A DNA stretch of 64,000 nt from Pterois miles (taxonomy: Eukaryota; Chordata; Actinopteri; Perciformes; Scorpaenidae), in contig CAMQGK010000052.1 of NCBI GenBank assembly GCA_947000775.1, positions 31,154,501 to 31,218,500 on the forward strand, read 5' to 3'. Below, piece by piece: positions 34,701-46,700 of this stretch. The first letter of the stretch is position 1, and each line of letters opens with the position of its first letter. Position numbers and translations under genes: made by a program. Under the pieces are notes generated by a model. It was given only the letters and a program-made list of their open reading frames with translations, was not told the origin of the DNA and made no database searches.

Positions 34701-37700
34701 GGGACACTTCGGCATGCAGACAGTAGGAGCCGGGGATCGAACCACCAACCTTTATGGTTAAAGGACGGCCTGCTCTGCCCACTGAGCTATAGCTGCCCCA
34801 ACCAAAGCTGTGTTCACACTACGAGCAACAAAAGCAACCAAATGACACAGCGTGGCCAGCTGCGTTATCACAGAGTTAAGTGTTGCTTGTTGGTGTAGTT
34901 ATGTTGTTAAACAGCAGCTCAACTTTATTTGTCAGACGTCATTTTGTACCGTAATGTCACCAAGTTCCATTGAGAAACTTTGGTTGGGGACAACCCTAAT
35001 TTTCTAACATTTTATGGCCCAAACAGTTCATTAATTAGTTGAGAAAGACATCAGACAGATTAATCGATGATGAAAATAATCATTAATTAAGATGCAGTAG
35101 ATCAGTGAAAATGTTAGGGTGAGGGGTATGGACATTGGACTGGGGTGGTATGATGATGTACGCTGGAATGACCTAGTTGATTGACTGAAAATAAAGCATC
35201 AGATATTTGAATAATTCATTAATTGAACAAAAATGTCAAAACTTCTGCTGCTACCAGCAAACCAAGCAATATAAAGACGCCCCTTTGAGCTTTTTACGGG
35301 CTCTTTTTCCAATTTTCTTACATATTACAGACAAAACGATTAAGTGGAAAACTAGGAAAGCCCTGAAATGAATAAAATGTGTTGCTTGTGTGCCTCAGTT
35401 TGAAAGGTGTTCTGTGTGTCTGGGCTGTGGGGTTAGTTATGTGATCAATTAGACACCCGCTGCCAATGGTTGAATCAAAGTGGGTCAGAGTGTCTCTGGA
35501 ACACTTCGGCCCCTTTCGTTACACCCCCCTCTTTTTATTCTTCTCATTTTTTTCAAATCTCTTCTCTTTACGTGCCTTTTTTCTGGGTCTCTTACACCTG
35601 CAAGCTGCTTTAGCCTTTAGCCGATTGCTATTCACATCACACAGTTGTGATAAAATGTCCTCCTCTGTGTGGCTCTTCCTCTGCCGCCTCCTCCTCCTCC
35701 TCCTCCTCCTCCACTTGTTCCCATCACACTATTCAGGCGTGTCCGCTGGTCTAGCCAGTCTCTATCTGAATCCCACAATGGCCGGGTCTGTCGCAGCTTT
35801 TGAAGCTTTGGCAGCGATATCACCAGGGCTGACGGGTTCAGAGCCGAGGCCTAGCCCGCCTCAGGACCGCATGACAGGGCCGGTCTTTTCACAGGGGACA
35901 GAAGAAGGATAGAAAGATGGGCTCATTTCCTTGATGGACGCTAAAGAGCAGGTCAGTTGAGTGAGCAAAAGCAAAGCCTTAAAAAAAAATGTGTAAAAAC
36001 TAGTGTTTCTTTTCAACATGAAGTGGAAAACCAGCTTGTATCTAGAAGAGCGAGTAATGTAAATCATTTTACCCCTCATATTTAATTTGTCATGACACAG
36101 GGATAATCTGGGTGTTTTGAAATGGGGTTGTATGAGGTACTGAGCCACAGTGAGTGTATTACCTACAGTAGATTATTAGAGTACCAGCACAGGAACTAAG
36201 AAATGTACTGCAGTGGACGGGGGGAGCAGCCAAACACATTTTAGACACATAAAAATATCAAACGCTCCAGAAAATGCTTAATTTTGACTAGGAAAAACTG
36301 TCATATCCATTTTCAAAGGGGTCCGTTGACCTCTGACCTCCAGATGTGTGAATGTAAATGGGTTCTCTGGGTCCCCACCAGTCTCCCCTTTACAGACATG
36401 CCCACTTTATGATAATCACAGTCAGTCTGGATCAAGTCATAGTCAAGTCAGCACACTGACACACTGACAGCTGTTGTTGCCTGTTGGGCTGCAGTTTGCC
36501 ATGTTATGATTGGAGCAGATTTTTTATGCTAAAGTCAGAAACTGTGAGGGTTTCTGGACAATATCTGTCATTGCTTTGTGTTGTTAATTGATTTCAGGTA
36601 ATAGCTCTATACAAACATTTGCATAAAGCAGCATATTTGTCCACTCATATTGATATGCATATTAAATACTTGACAAATCTCCCTTTTAGGTTCATTTTGA
36701 GCAGATTTAAAATGTGAGTAATTAGTTTGTTTCTGTTAAGATAAGATAAGATATTCCTTTATTAGTCTCACAGTGGAGAAATTCACATTATTGTGTGACA
36801 TTAGAGAATCCAAACTAACCAAAGTCACACAATAACACAAAGTTTAGATATAAAGACTTTTAGTCTCCAGCACAAGTCCAGCTCCAAAATGCTGCGTCCT
36901 ACAACTCCCATAATGCAATACAGTAGCTGGGTAAATGTCTTCACATTTCTACTGCGCGCTGCCAGCTTGTCACCTAAGTTTGTTTCATTGTGGTTTAAAC
37001 CAAATAATTATGTTGATGAATTATTTTGTTCTCACCAGTTTTAAAGGTGATGGTTTAGAAGCCAAACAAAATAATTTTACACCTAGAAAAAGGCCAATTA
37101 AGTTAATTAGTTGTAGTTTTTATGACTTTTTCTTGCTAGCAGCATGATTATTTAAGAGAAAATTGTGATTCAGCCCTGCTAAGATTATCTGAACAAAATA
37201 TTCATACTCTGTTTCCATTTCTCTGACATACCAAACATACATTCAGAAACTCCAGAGATATCCTCCCACTCTTCTCTGTTTGTTTGTTTACTCTGTCCTG
37301 CTGCTCTTGCTATTTCTGTACTTCAAAGGTTAACCTCACTGCTGGCCGAGGTGGAGGAACCTAATATATCTCCAGGGGTGAATGTGGTCTGAATAAATTA
37401 CATTTTTCCTCCAAAAATTGAGTCTACATCAGCATGAAAACCAGCAAGTAAGGCCAACCTGTGGACTCTGGGTGAACGAGTCCATGCAGCGTCACAATGT
37501 CACATTGACATCTGAAAGTCATTTTTAAAGAGCGTGGATTATAAATTACTGTGGCAGATTTAAGTAAAGTTATTATTTTTTGCTGACTACTTGTTTCTGT
37601 CTGCGTGCTCCTGGCAGCCTGGTGGTTTATAGGACAGGGTCATGGGGGGGCATGCCGTCTTCAGAGCATGTCCTGTGTGAAGATGCAGGAAATATGTGTT

Positions 37701-40700
37701 GGTGTCAAAGGTGAATGCTGCTTTTGTCTCTCCTCTTCCAGGCCCTGCAGAAGCTGGCGAATCAGTATCTAAAGAGAGAATGGCCAGAGAGTCTGACAGC
37801 AGAACAAGCAGACCACAGGTAACGGCTTCATGATGCTGATCAGGCGTGTCCTCTTTTACTTTGTATATTTTCTTATAATCGTATAATCGTTTTTTCATCA
37901 AATATTTCATGTAAAAAATGTTAGAAAATGCTGTTTTCAGCCTCTCTGATATGGAGATTCCCTGTTTTTCTCTGTCTTGCGTCATATTAAACTGAATGTT
38001 TTTGGGGTTTGGACTGACAGAACAAGACATTTAAAGACATCACCTCGGACTGGAGAAAGTGGGATGGACATCTTTCACTATATTCTCACATTTTTTAGAC
38101 CAAATGATTAACCGTTTCGTCTAGAAACTAATTGCAGCCTGACATGTTTGATTTATTTACATTGGTGTTTTGTTTTGTCTTCCTGTGCAGTTTGTCATAT
38201 GTAGTAATGCACACTTCATTTGTTGATGCACGTTTGGAAGAAGCGTTTGTTTTGATGTAAACAGGTGATCATTTGATTGTAAGAAATTACAGCAAAAGAA
38301 GTGATTCCTGAGGGCGTTAAATAACCTGTTTGTGTTTTTGTTCATGTTTGGATTTAGGAACATGTATTGTGTATGGAGGGCCTATCTGGAGGGCACGGTC
38401 CAGGTCACCCAGTCCAGAATCAGCGCCTGTGATAACTACAAAGTCCAAGTCGCCGATCCAGCCAAGACAGGCCGACTGCAGAAGGAGCAACAGCTGAGGA
38501 AGGTAAAACAGGTCGATCTTTGTCCTCTGGTCAGTGTCACTTAAGGATGATTTCCAGTTTATGTAAACAACCAGTGATGCTGATAAACAGTGCAATAAAG
38601 GGCAGAAGTCACAGCAGTTGCTATCATTAATAGCTGCTATCAGCCCAGTACCCAGCCCAGTTTCTGCTGGATTTGCTCCTTGGCCTGCAGCCTACAATGC
38701 TGCTCTTGTTCACACACTGCCATTATAGCACCCACACGCCGTCATGACAGGAATTTGCATATTTTTCAGGCGATGCATTGAGGGAATAATAATTTGTGTA
38801 AATGTAAAGTTATCTGTTGTGTTTTGTTTTTTTTTTTCTTTCAGTGCATTGAGCAGCTGACCGTGGTTCAAGCTGAGCTGCAGGAGTCGGTGAAGGAGCT
38901 CACCAAGAGCAGGAAGAAGTACCAGGAGGCTGAGACGATGGCGCAGGCTGTCCGAGAGAAGGCAGAGCTGGACGCCAAGTATGAACCAAACTTCTTCTTC
39001 TAGCTTTGGTAGATTATAGTGATGTTATTCACAGGTTTAAAAGCACATTTTAAGTGGAAAATGTTAATTAAACACCATATTTTTGATTAACAGTTCTTCT
39101 ACAAAGATAGCATATGTAGAAATAATACCAGAAATAGCACCAACGCTGATTCTTGCTTCTGAGCATTTGCCTGTGAAGAAGTCACTGGAAGCAACTGAGA
39201 GCAAATACGTTATACAAATAACTAGATCTGAAATGATCCGTGGTTCACCCAGCAGTTGTTAATCATTTTTCAAACCAAGTGGACATTTGATTAACATTTT
39301 TTCACAACTGTCTGACCTTTTCATCAAACAAATCAGTCCAAAAGATGATAGAAAAGAAAAGATTTGACAGACTGAATCAGAGCATTCATTCATATATATA
39401 TATATATATATTTTTTTTTTTTTATCTCTAAAGTTTAACTGTTGGACACCAGATGTCCATCCTCAGTGTTTGTGTGCTGGTTTCTATGTCACACATGTCT
39501 GAAGCTTGATTCGCGCTACACAGCTTTCAAAATGGTCACATCACGGTACTGTTCACACTGCACAACTTGCTGTCTTGTAATTGGGAGCCTTAAAGTCATT
39601 GTGGTTTTCACACTACATGACTGATCAGTGACAGGAAGTCTCACACTACAAGATCTTTCACCTGGAGGAATCCCAGATGAGGTCTCCAGACTATGTTTTG
39701 TCAGAAAAACACATGACAGGTGTATATAGTCAAGTCACTTTGTTTTTTTTATAGCCCAAAATCACAAATCACAATTTTTCCTCAGGAGGCTTTACAAACT
39801 GTACAGGGTACGACACCCTCTGTCCTTTACAGAACAACCCCCCAACCAAAAAAAGCCCCTTTAACAGGGAAAAAAGTGGAAGAAACTTCAGGAAAAGCAA
39901 CAAAGGAGGGATCCCCGTCCAGGATGTACAGACGTGCTATAGATGTTGTGTGTTCAGAGTAACAACATAATGAAAATACAACATAGGTCATTCTTAAGAC
40001 AGAAATTAATACATATAATGTAAACTGAATTATGTATATAGCCTGTTTCTACATATCCTCTAGATCAGAACTGGGCATTATATGGCCGTCGTCATAGTTC
40101 TGTCCAGCCTGGGAGGTCTCAGACAAACCATACAATTTTACCTACACAGCTTAAAAAAAAAAAAAAAAAAAAAAACAGTCAAGAAACGAGCTTTTGTTTT
40201 GAAATGCTCATGTATTGTTAGTCTGCCTCTTCCTGTCACACTGACATAAATTGACGTGAGTGATGTTTGAAGTAGCGTCACCTGCTGAGGCAGAAGTGTT
40301 GCCAACTGATTTCATCGCTATATTTAGGGAGTTTTCAGACCCCTTTAGCGACTCTTTTCAAAAAGGTGAATAGCGACAAATCTAGCGACTTTTTCTAGTG
40401 TTATTGGAGACTGACGTGAAAGCATGTATCTCTTCTCAACAAGCAGCGGGTGCCGTGGACCCCTCCCCCGTCCCAGTCCTCGTCTACAGGCAGCAGTCCC
40501 GCCAGTGGTACATGTTTAATATGTCTTGGACTGCTAAGTATTGTTTCGCAGAGGTTGGCAGTAAAACTGTGTGCTTAGTTTGCAACAAATGTGGCTGTAT
40601 TCAAAGAAAACAACTTAAACTGTCACTTTGAGACGAAACATGCAGAAATATGCAGAAACCTGTCTGGAGATGAGAAGGAGAGGACAGCTGAGGGGCTGCT

Positions 40701-43700
40701 GGCTACAATACTAAAACAGCAAGGACTTTTTACAAAGCTGCATGCAATGAAAGAAGGAAATGTAAGTGTTAATGTTAAGTTAAATAGAAGTGTTAATGTT
40801 AAGTTAAATGTGAGAGTTAATGTTATGTTAAATGTTAATGTTAAGTTAAAGGTTAAGTTTTGTTAATGCCAACATTACTAACCAAAACATTCAGTCCTGT
40901 ACAGTTCAAAGACTCTTGTATATATTATTTTCTTAATAGTATGCTGTTTGGAGTCATTTCCAGTATAATAAATGCTGAAATATGTGCCCCATTATGTTTT
41001 CTATAGTGATAAAATAGAGGACGTCTGACAGTATTTGTTTGTTTTCAGCAACAATCTGGGTTTCTCATGTGGCCCCCCAGGGAAAGTAATTGCCCACCCC
41101 TGATCTAGAGTCTAAGTCTATTACTTAAAGCTACTGAGGTGATTAGCACTGGACTGACGTGTTTTGCTGTTGATGTTACCTCTTGCTGCATGTTGTTGAA
41201 CAAAACCGATTTTCAGGCAGCTCCTTGCTTTTGGCATAACGGTCAATTTATTCATGACAGTGCCAGAAGACGAAGAAAGTCCAATTTCACAGAAAAACAA
41301 GCAAAACCACACAACACATTAAACAAGTTTTCAGCACCACTGCGGTCAAAAACCCTTTGCCCTTCCGGGCTAAAACCTGATGCCAATAAAAGCACATCCT
41401 ACCTACAGTATAAGTAACACAGCAACCCCAGGTTTCATAACAGTGAATTACTCTACATCCTCATTGCCAGCATCATTTTTGGCTCCTACCGCAACTTTGG
41501 TCCATGTTGTAAATGTGACACACAGTGAGTTCCTGTTGTTCCAGGTTTCCCCTCAACTCAGGTCTCGTGCTCTCATGAGCGTAGCTGCCTGACCGATTCG
41601 CCGACAGGTCCAGATGTTTAGCCTGCTAGATATCTGGGATGTGACCGGGAGGCAGCGGCGAGCCTCTTGACTTGTCTTTTAACAGTTCACACATCATGCT
41701 GAAGAGCGCCGAAGTGTGAGTGCCGAGCCAACGCCAATTTACCTCAGATCTGGGACTTTTGTGTGGGAGCTCCAACAACTGTCAATGAGTGGAAAATCAG
41801 GGCAAAAGTTGTGCTATATGAACTAGGCGTGCGTAAACTGGACTATGATTTGTTTCTAAAAATATTTATGATGTCACAAATCATGCTCGTATGTACGATT
41901 CAAGGTGAGCACAAAGAAAATTTCCTCCTTCAGCAGAGGAACTTGAAAACAGTCTTCTAGCGTCTTTGTCTCTGCACATCGGCAGACTGATTGATAGTTA
42001 ACAGTCGTTAGTTTCAGCCCATCAGACGACTGATGTTGGTGCTCGAGGGAGTCATCTCTTCTCATAAGAATATTTTGTCCTGGCACTACATGGACAGCTG
42101 GCACGTTGACTCGCCGCATTGCAGACATTTTTCTGCCCATCAGGAAAGTTTATTATAGAGCCGAGGCTCAGCCTGGTGAAGTTCTGGGTTGGCACTTATT
42201 CTAATACTACAAATACTACTTTCTTCTGGCCCGATGTGTACACGCAGACATTCCTCTACACCTCTGTCGTGACTGGCGGCCATTGAGGTGCAATGAAAAG
42301 TAGGAGAGTTTAATCTCATCTGTGGTGATGTACTCACATTTACATATTGCAACTGTTTATTCTGCTAAATAAAAACACAGTCTTCACTTCCTTCATGTGT
42401 GTTGCAGCTGTAGTAGTAGGTTTATTTCAATCAGAACTTTTCCGTGAACTTAACAAACCAGGTCATTTAGGTTACGCAGGTAACCAGAGAACTTGTTTAT
42501 GTACACAGTAGTAACCTGGTTATTGTAAATCTGCATGATTTACAATAACCAACTTTATTTTGGAAGCATGGCGAGCTTATTTTAATTGTAGTGATGCTTC
42601 CTCTCTTTTTTTCATATTTTGTTTATGTGTCAGAGCAGAAAGATGGAGATTTTCCTTAGCGGGGAATGATTGTGAATTTTATAAATAGTCAAATGTTCAG
42701 TGGTAGAAACAGAATCACTTACAACTTTATTGGTTCAGTCTCAGCCAGGCTTTAGATGGATTTATTTTAAATAGGAGATCACTTTGCTCCATGTTTCTGC
42801 ATCCCTCCCTGTTTAAAGTCACATTCATGCACATGCGTACTTGCAAAACGCAGATTAGAAACTTGGTCACCCAAATACAAGCCAAGAAATCTGTTTTATT
42901 TCTGTAGTCCAAGTTTCTCCTTTATGACAGCTGATGACCAATACATTATATGTGGTTTTCTTATTTCCTCCATCCGATAAAATATAACAGCTTAATAATA
43001 ACAACCAAGGGACAAAATTTCTTAACTTCAGTAAAAATTTATTGAACAACACGCATGGTCTGTCGTTCTAATCTGCATTTTGTGTCTGTACGATTTCTTA
43101 GTTAGGACGTTGTTCTTCTCACACACTCCTGCAAAGGTTAACCCACTGGGCTACATCCACTGAGGTCTGCTGGTTGAGTGGAGATTTGATTGACACAAGG
43201 GACGGAGTCACCCATGCTCCAGAGCAACAGCACTGGGCTGCTTGCTAATTGGCTGAATATTCTCAGGCATTGGCCGATGCAGATCATTATTACTTACTTA
43301 ATATGATATTCCATTTCTGCCAATAGATCCCCTGAAATGCTGCACACTGGTCCTTTAAGACATTTAGCTACTTTAGTTCAGCATGACTGTTTATGTGGTT
43401 TTAAGTCTTATGTGAACTGCTAGCCAGCTGCCCCCTCGGTTGGAGGGAGTAAATAAATACAACCAGTAGGATTACAGTACATGTTAACTTGACAATATCC
43501 GCTATTCATCTCAAGGTCAGATCTATGTCTGAGTTGTGGCAAATCCAGATTTCAAGCCAGATCAACATCATCACCGCCACCTTTTAGAGCCAAGACTTTT
43601 ACATAATGTATAAACTTAAGAGGCTTCTTGTTCAACAATTTGCCCGTACTTTGCTGACTTGTAAATGAGCCATATGCTGCTCATATGCAAAACCACATCT

Positions 43701-46700
43701 ACAAAAACATATTCCAACACTGTTTTCTCTTCTGTTCAGGTCCAAGCTAAGTCTCTTCCAGTCCAGATCCAGTCTTCAGAGGGCGAGCGTAAAGGTATGA
43801 GATCTTAACATGAACAAAATCAAACACATTTTGGTGTTGGCATTCAGCATTGGTGAACTCTTCCCTTCCAGCTGAAAGCCAAGAGGAGCGAGTGCAACTC
43901 CAAAGCCACGCATGCCAGAAACGACTACCTTCTCATGCTAGCAGCCGCTAACGCTCACCAGCAGCGCTACTATGACACAGACCTCATGGACTGCATCAAA
44001 GTGAGGGCGCATACTCTGAGTGGATGGATGTGTGGGTGGCCGGTGGGAAATAGAGATGTATTGTAAAGTCGAATGTGTGTATTTGTCTTCAGGTCTTAGA
44101 TGGCAGAATCTACGAGCAGGTGAAAGATTACCTGGTCTCACTGTGTCAGACTGAGCTGGAAAGTTGCCAGGTGGTCCACAACACCTTCAACCAGCTCTTA
44201 AACAGCTCAAATGGGGTGAGTCGTCAAACCTACTGGACAACCAGCATTTCACTTCTGTATCCAAGTCCTTTAAATCTTGGTATCTGCGGTTACCAAGTCC
44301 CATCTTGTCCTTTTATTCACCTAAATGACACAGCTCCCCAGTGCTCGCTCAAGACTCAACCTGAAAATGAAACAAGATAGAACTTAATTCAGCCTGAAAG
44401 AAATGTTTTTACCAGAGATGATCAGTTTATTCAGTAAGAGTAAGTATATATTCACGGCATAGCAGCAAAAGAAGAGAGAAAGTCTAAGGTCTTCATTTAA
44501 AAACCTTAACAGGCGGGTCCATCTGCATTCTTTTCTGTTTTTGTTTTTGTTTTTTTTTTTTCAAATGGAAACACCCACTAATCAATAAGGTTATTAATAA
44601 TGTGAACGCTTTAGTGTTAGCTGTACTAAATTTGGAAATAACTGAAAGGGTTAGTTGGGATTTTTTGAAGTGGTGTTGTAGGTATACTCCCAAAATCACT
44701 GTTTTTGTGACAGCGAGGTAAAGCGGCTGTGGACGGGAGCAGCAGAAAAACATTTTAGCCACCTAAAAAAAAAAATATCTATATCAGTTTAGGTGTACAG
44801 CATATGTAGAATATTAAGCTGAAGTACCTCATCGTCAGACAGCTCATTCTGACAGGGAACTGAAGCAGTTACATTACAGTCTTCAAAGCCACCAGACTCC
44901 ATACACAAAAACAGTGATTTTACCTCTCAGAACACAGGAGTTGCTGGTCTACAGCTGCATCCATCGGTTAGTTTGGTTGTTGTGTTGTGAGTCTCTGATC
45001 TGAACTAACGTGGCGTCCACAGTGGATACGCTGCTTAGCTTCCTGCCAGTACTCCTGTCTGCTTCTCCAAACTGGGAGCACGTTGACCGCCATCTAAGTG
45101 ACTGTATGTAATGTTCATACTCTGACTATAAGGATGTATGTATACTGTATATGTAGCAGCATCATCATGCAGAAACCTTTGTCAGGTTACGTGGGAAAAA
45201 GTTTTTAGAAGGGCTTGAAGGGGAAATAGCATTTTGACGCTAAAACATACAAACTTTGACCAAAAGAAATACCAATAATGGACAAATAATGGGCCCGTCT
45301 TTAAGTTGATCACCAACGCTATACAACACACTCACAACTGATCAGGGTTGTTTTAGCCGATTGATCTTCAGGATGTGTTCAGGACATCAGGATCCCTCAA
45401 AGTCTTTGGAAGAGCTGAACTCTACCTCCTCACCACCTGCTAATTAATTGGAAGGTTTGAGTTACCTCGGCGCTCCTCGGTTACATGCTCTTGAGCCGTC
45501 GTTGGCCTCCTTCAGTCTGGTTTGTTCAGGTTCACCTTGCCTCTCTGGAGCCGGAGTGGCATTTTGTTTCTGCTGGGACCAGAATATGAAGGAATCGTTA
45601 GAGGGGGAAGCAGTGGTTTTCAACAGAGCTCACATTTCAGCCCATGTGCTTCCTGTGTCAGCACAACTCTCTGAAGCAGATCTTACGTGTGTCCTTTGTA
45701 ATTTAGACAGTTGACCTGATAAATTGCTGTTTGACTCTTTATTGTGTTGTGTTTTTGTGGTTTAAATATGGTGCCAGGATCTTACATTTTACAGATAAAG
45801 TTACATTAAATGGTGGGACATCCCATACAGGTTATTGTCTCTCAGTATCTTACATGTTGCAATAAAGGCATAAAGTTGCAGAGAAAAGCAGCCCCTAAGA
45901 GGTTTATATTTTGATTTATGTATATAATAGAGTTGCTGCAGAGCTGTCCTTCATTTCTGGCAATCTTTTCCCTTCAAATACACACATGTAGGTTCTGCGG
46001 GAGTTTCACCAGCAGCTGTTTGTGCAGAAGAACCTTGTGTTTCAGCAAGCCCCGGACTTCCTGTACCAGCCCATCGACTCAGATACGGTAAAATCCTGAT
46101 GTTTTATTGCAACAGTAGTGGTTGACGTGCTGCTGTATTTTGGTCCCCAGATTTCATGTGAACGCGGAAGTAGATTTATTTGAAGTACCTTTTGGTTGCT
46201 CAGCGTGCAGAAGTGTTTTGCATAAATTGTCTGTGCTGTCTATGGTGTATGAGACACTAGTGGCAACAAAGACAACACAGTGGGGGTGTAACAGTACACA
46301 GAAGTTCAGTTTGTACCCTGGTTTAGGTGTCACAGTTCAGCGCAGTGGAAAAAAAAAAAATGCATAAGGGTCTGTTTGTTTACATGTGTTTTGAACAGAC
46401 CATAGTGCCAGTGTCAGACACAATCTTCCTGCTGGGGACTGAGGGAGCATTTTGTCCACTGTTAACTTTGGTTAACTATTTTCATTATAAAATTATGAAC
46501 ATTTCAAATGCTATTGTATTACACTGTAGGAACACTGAACAAACACTTTCCCAAAAGGGAACAGGTGATGATGTGCTGTAAGGGGCCATACACGTGCTGC
46601 GTTTTTTACAGCATCAAATCCATTATTGTCCTCACACACAGACTGCGAGTGGAAACAGGGAGGTGGAGCTGTACACCACCTGAGCAACGTGTGTGTCGCT

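Larger units (their letters stand above)
31706..37741 (+). other. fchsd2 intron 3 (6.0 kb)
   Basis: Contains the inverted pair 32636-32815 / 34305-34505, a minus-strand SINE (34560-34800), a (CTC)n tract, family X fragment (36116-36270), DR1 repeat copy 3 and a LINE tail at 36737. No coding gene is supported. Confidence 0.55.
40066..41102 (+). mobile_element. hAT transposon relic with both ends and TSD core
   Basis: Left end CAGAACTGGGCATTATATGG and right end, inverted, CAGGGGTGGGCAATTACTTT. Flanked by CTCTAGAT (40058-40065) and ATCTAGAG (41103-41110), which share the TCTAGA core as an aged 8-bp duplication. The 1037-bp interior codes an N-terminal BED-finger piece of a GTF2IRD2-like hAT transposase only. 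Confidence 0.8.
38979..43739 (+). other. fchsd2 intron 6 (4.8 kb)
   Basis: Holds a (TA)n tract (39393-39412), an interspersed repeat (39716-40000), the hAT relic (40066-41102) and a repeat at 43433-43620. The rest (41120-43300) shows no clear element apart from a 'GCACACTGGTCCTTTAAG' repeat end near 43343-43362. Confidence 0.55.

Noticed and set aside
34730..34800. Possible tRNA gene on the minus strand
   Set aside because: Same reason: tRNA-like head of a SINE with no matching 3' acceptor stem.
35466..35912. 148-residue ORF with a hydrophobic start
   Set aside because: The reading depends on a (CTC)n tract and T-rich sequence within fchsd2 intron 3. No family is recognised and there is no splice or start context.
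38332..38544. 70-residue ORF as a separate gene
   Set aside because: It contains fchsd2 exon 5 extended into both flanking introns.
44075..44380. 101-residue ORF
   Set aside because: It is fchsd2 exon 9 read through its donor at 44215 into the intron; the intronic part is not coding.
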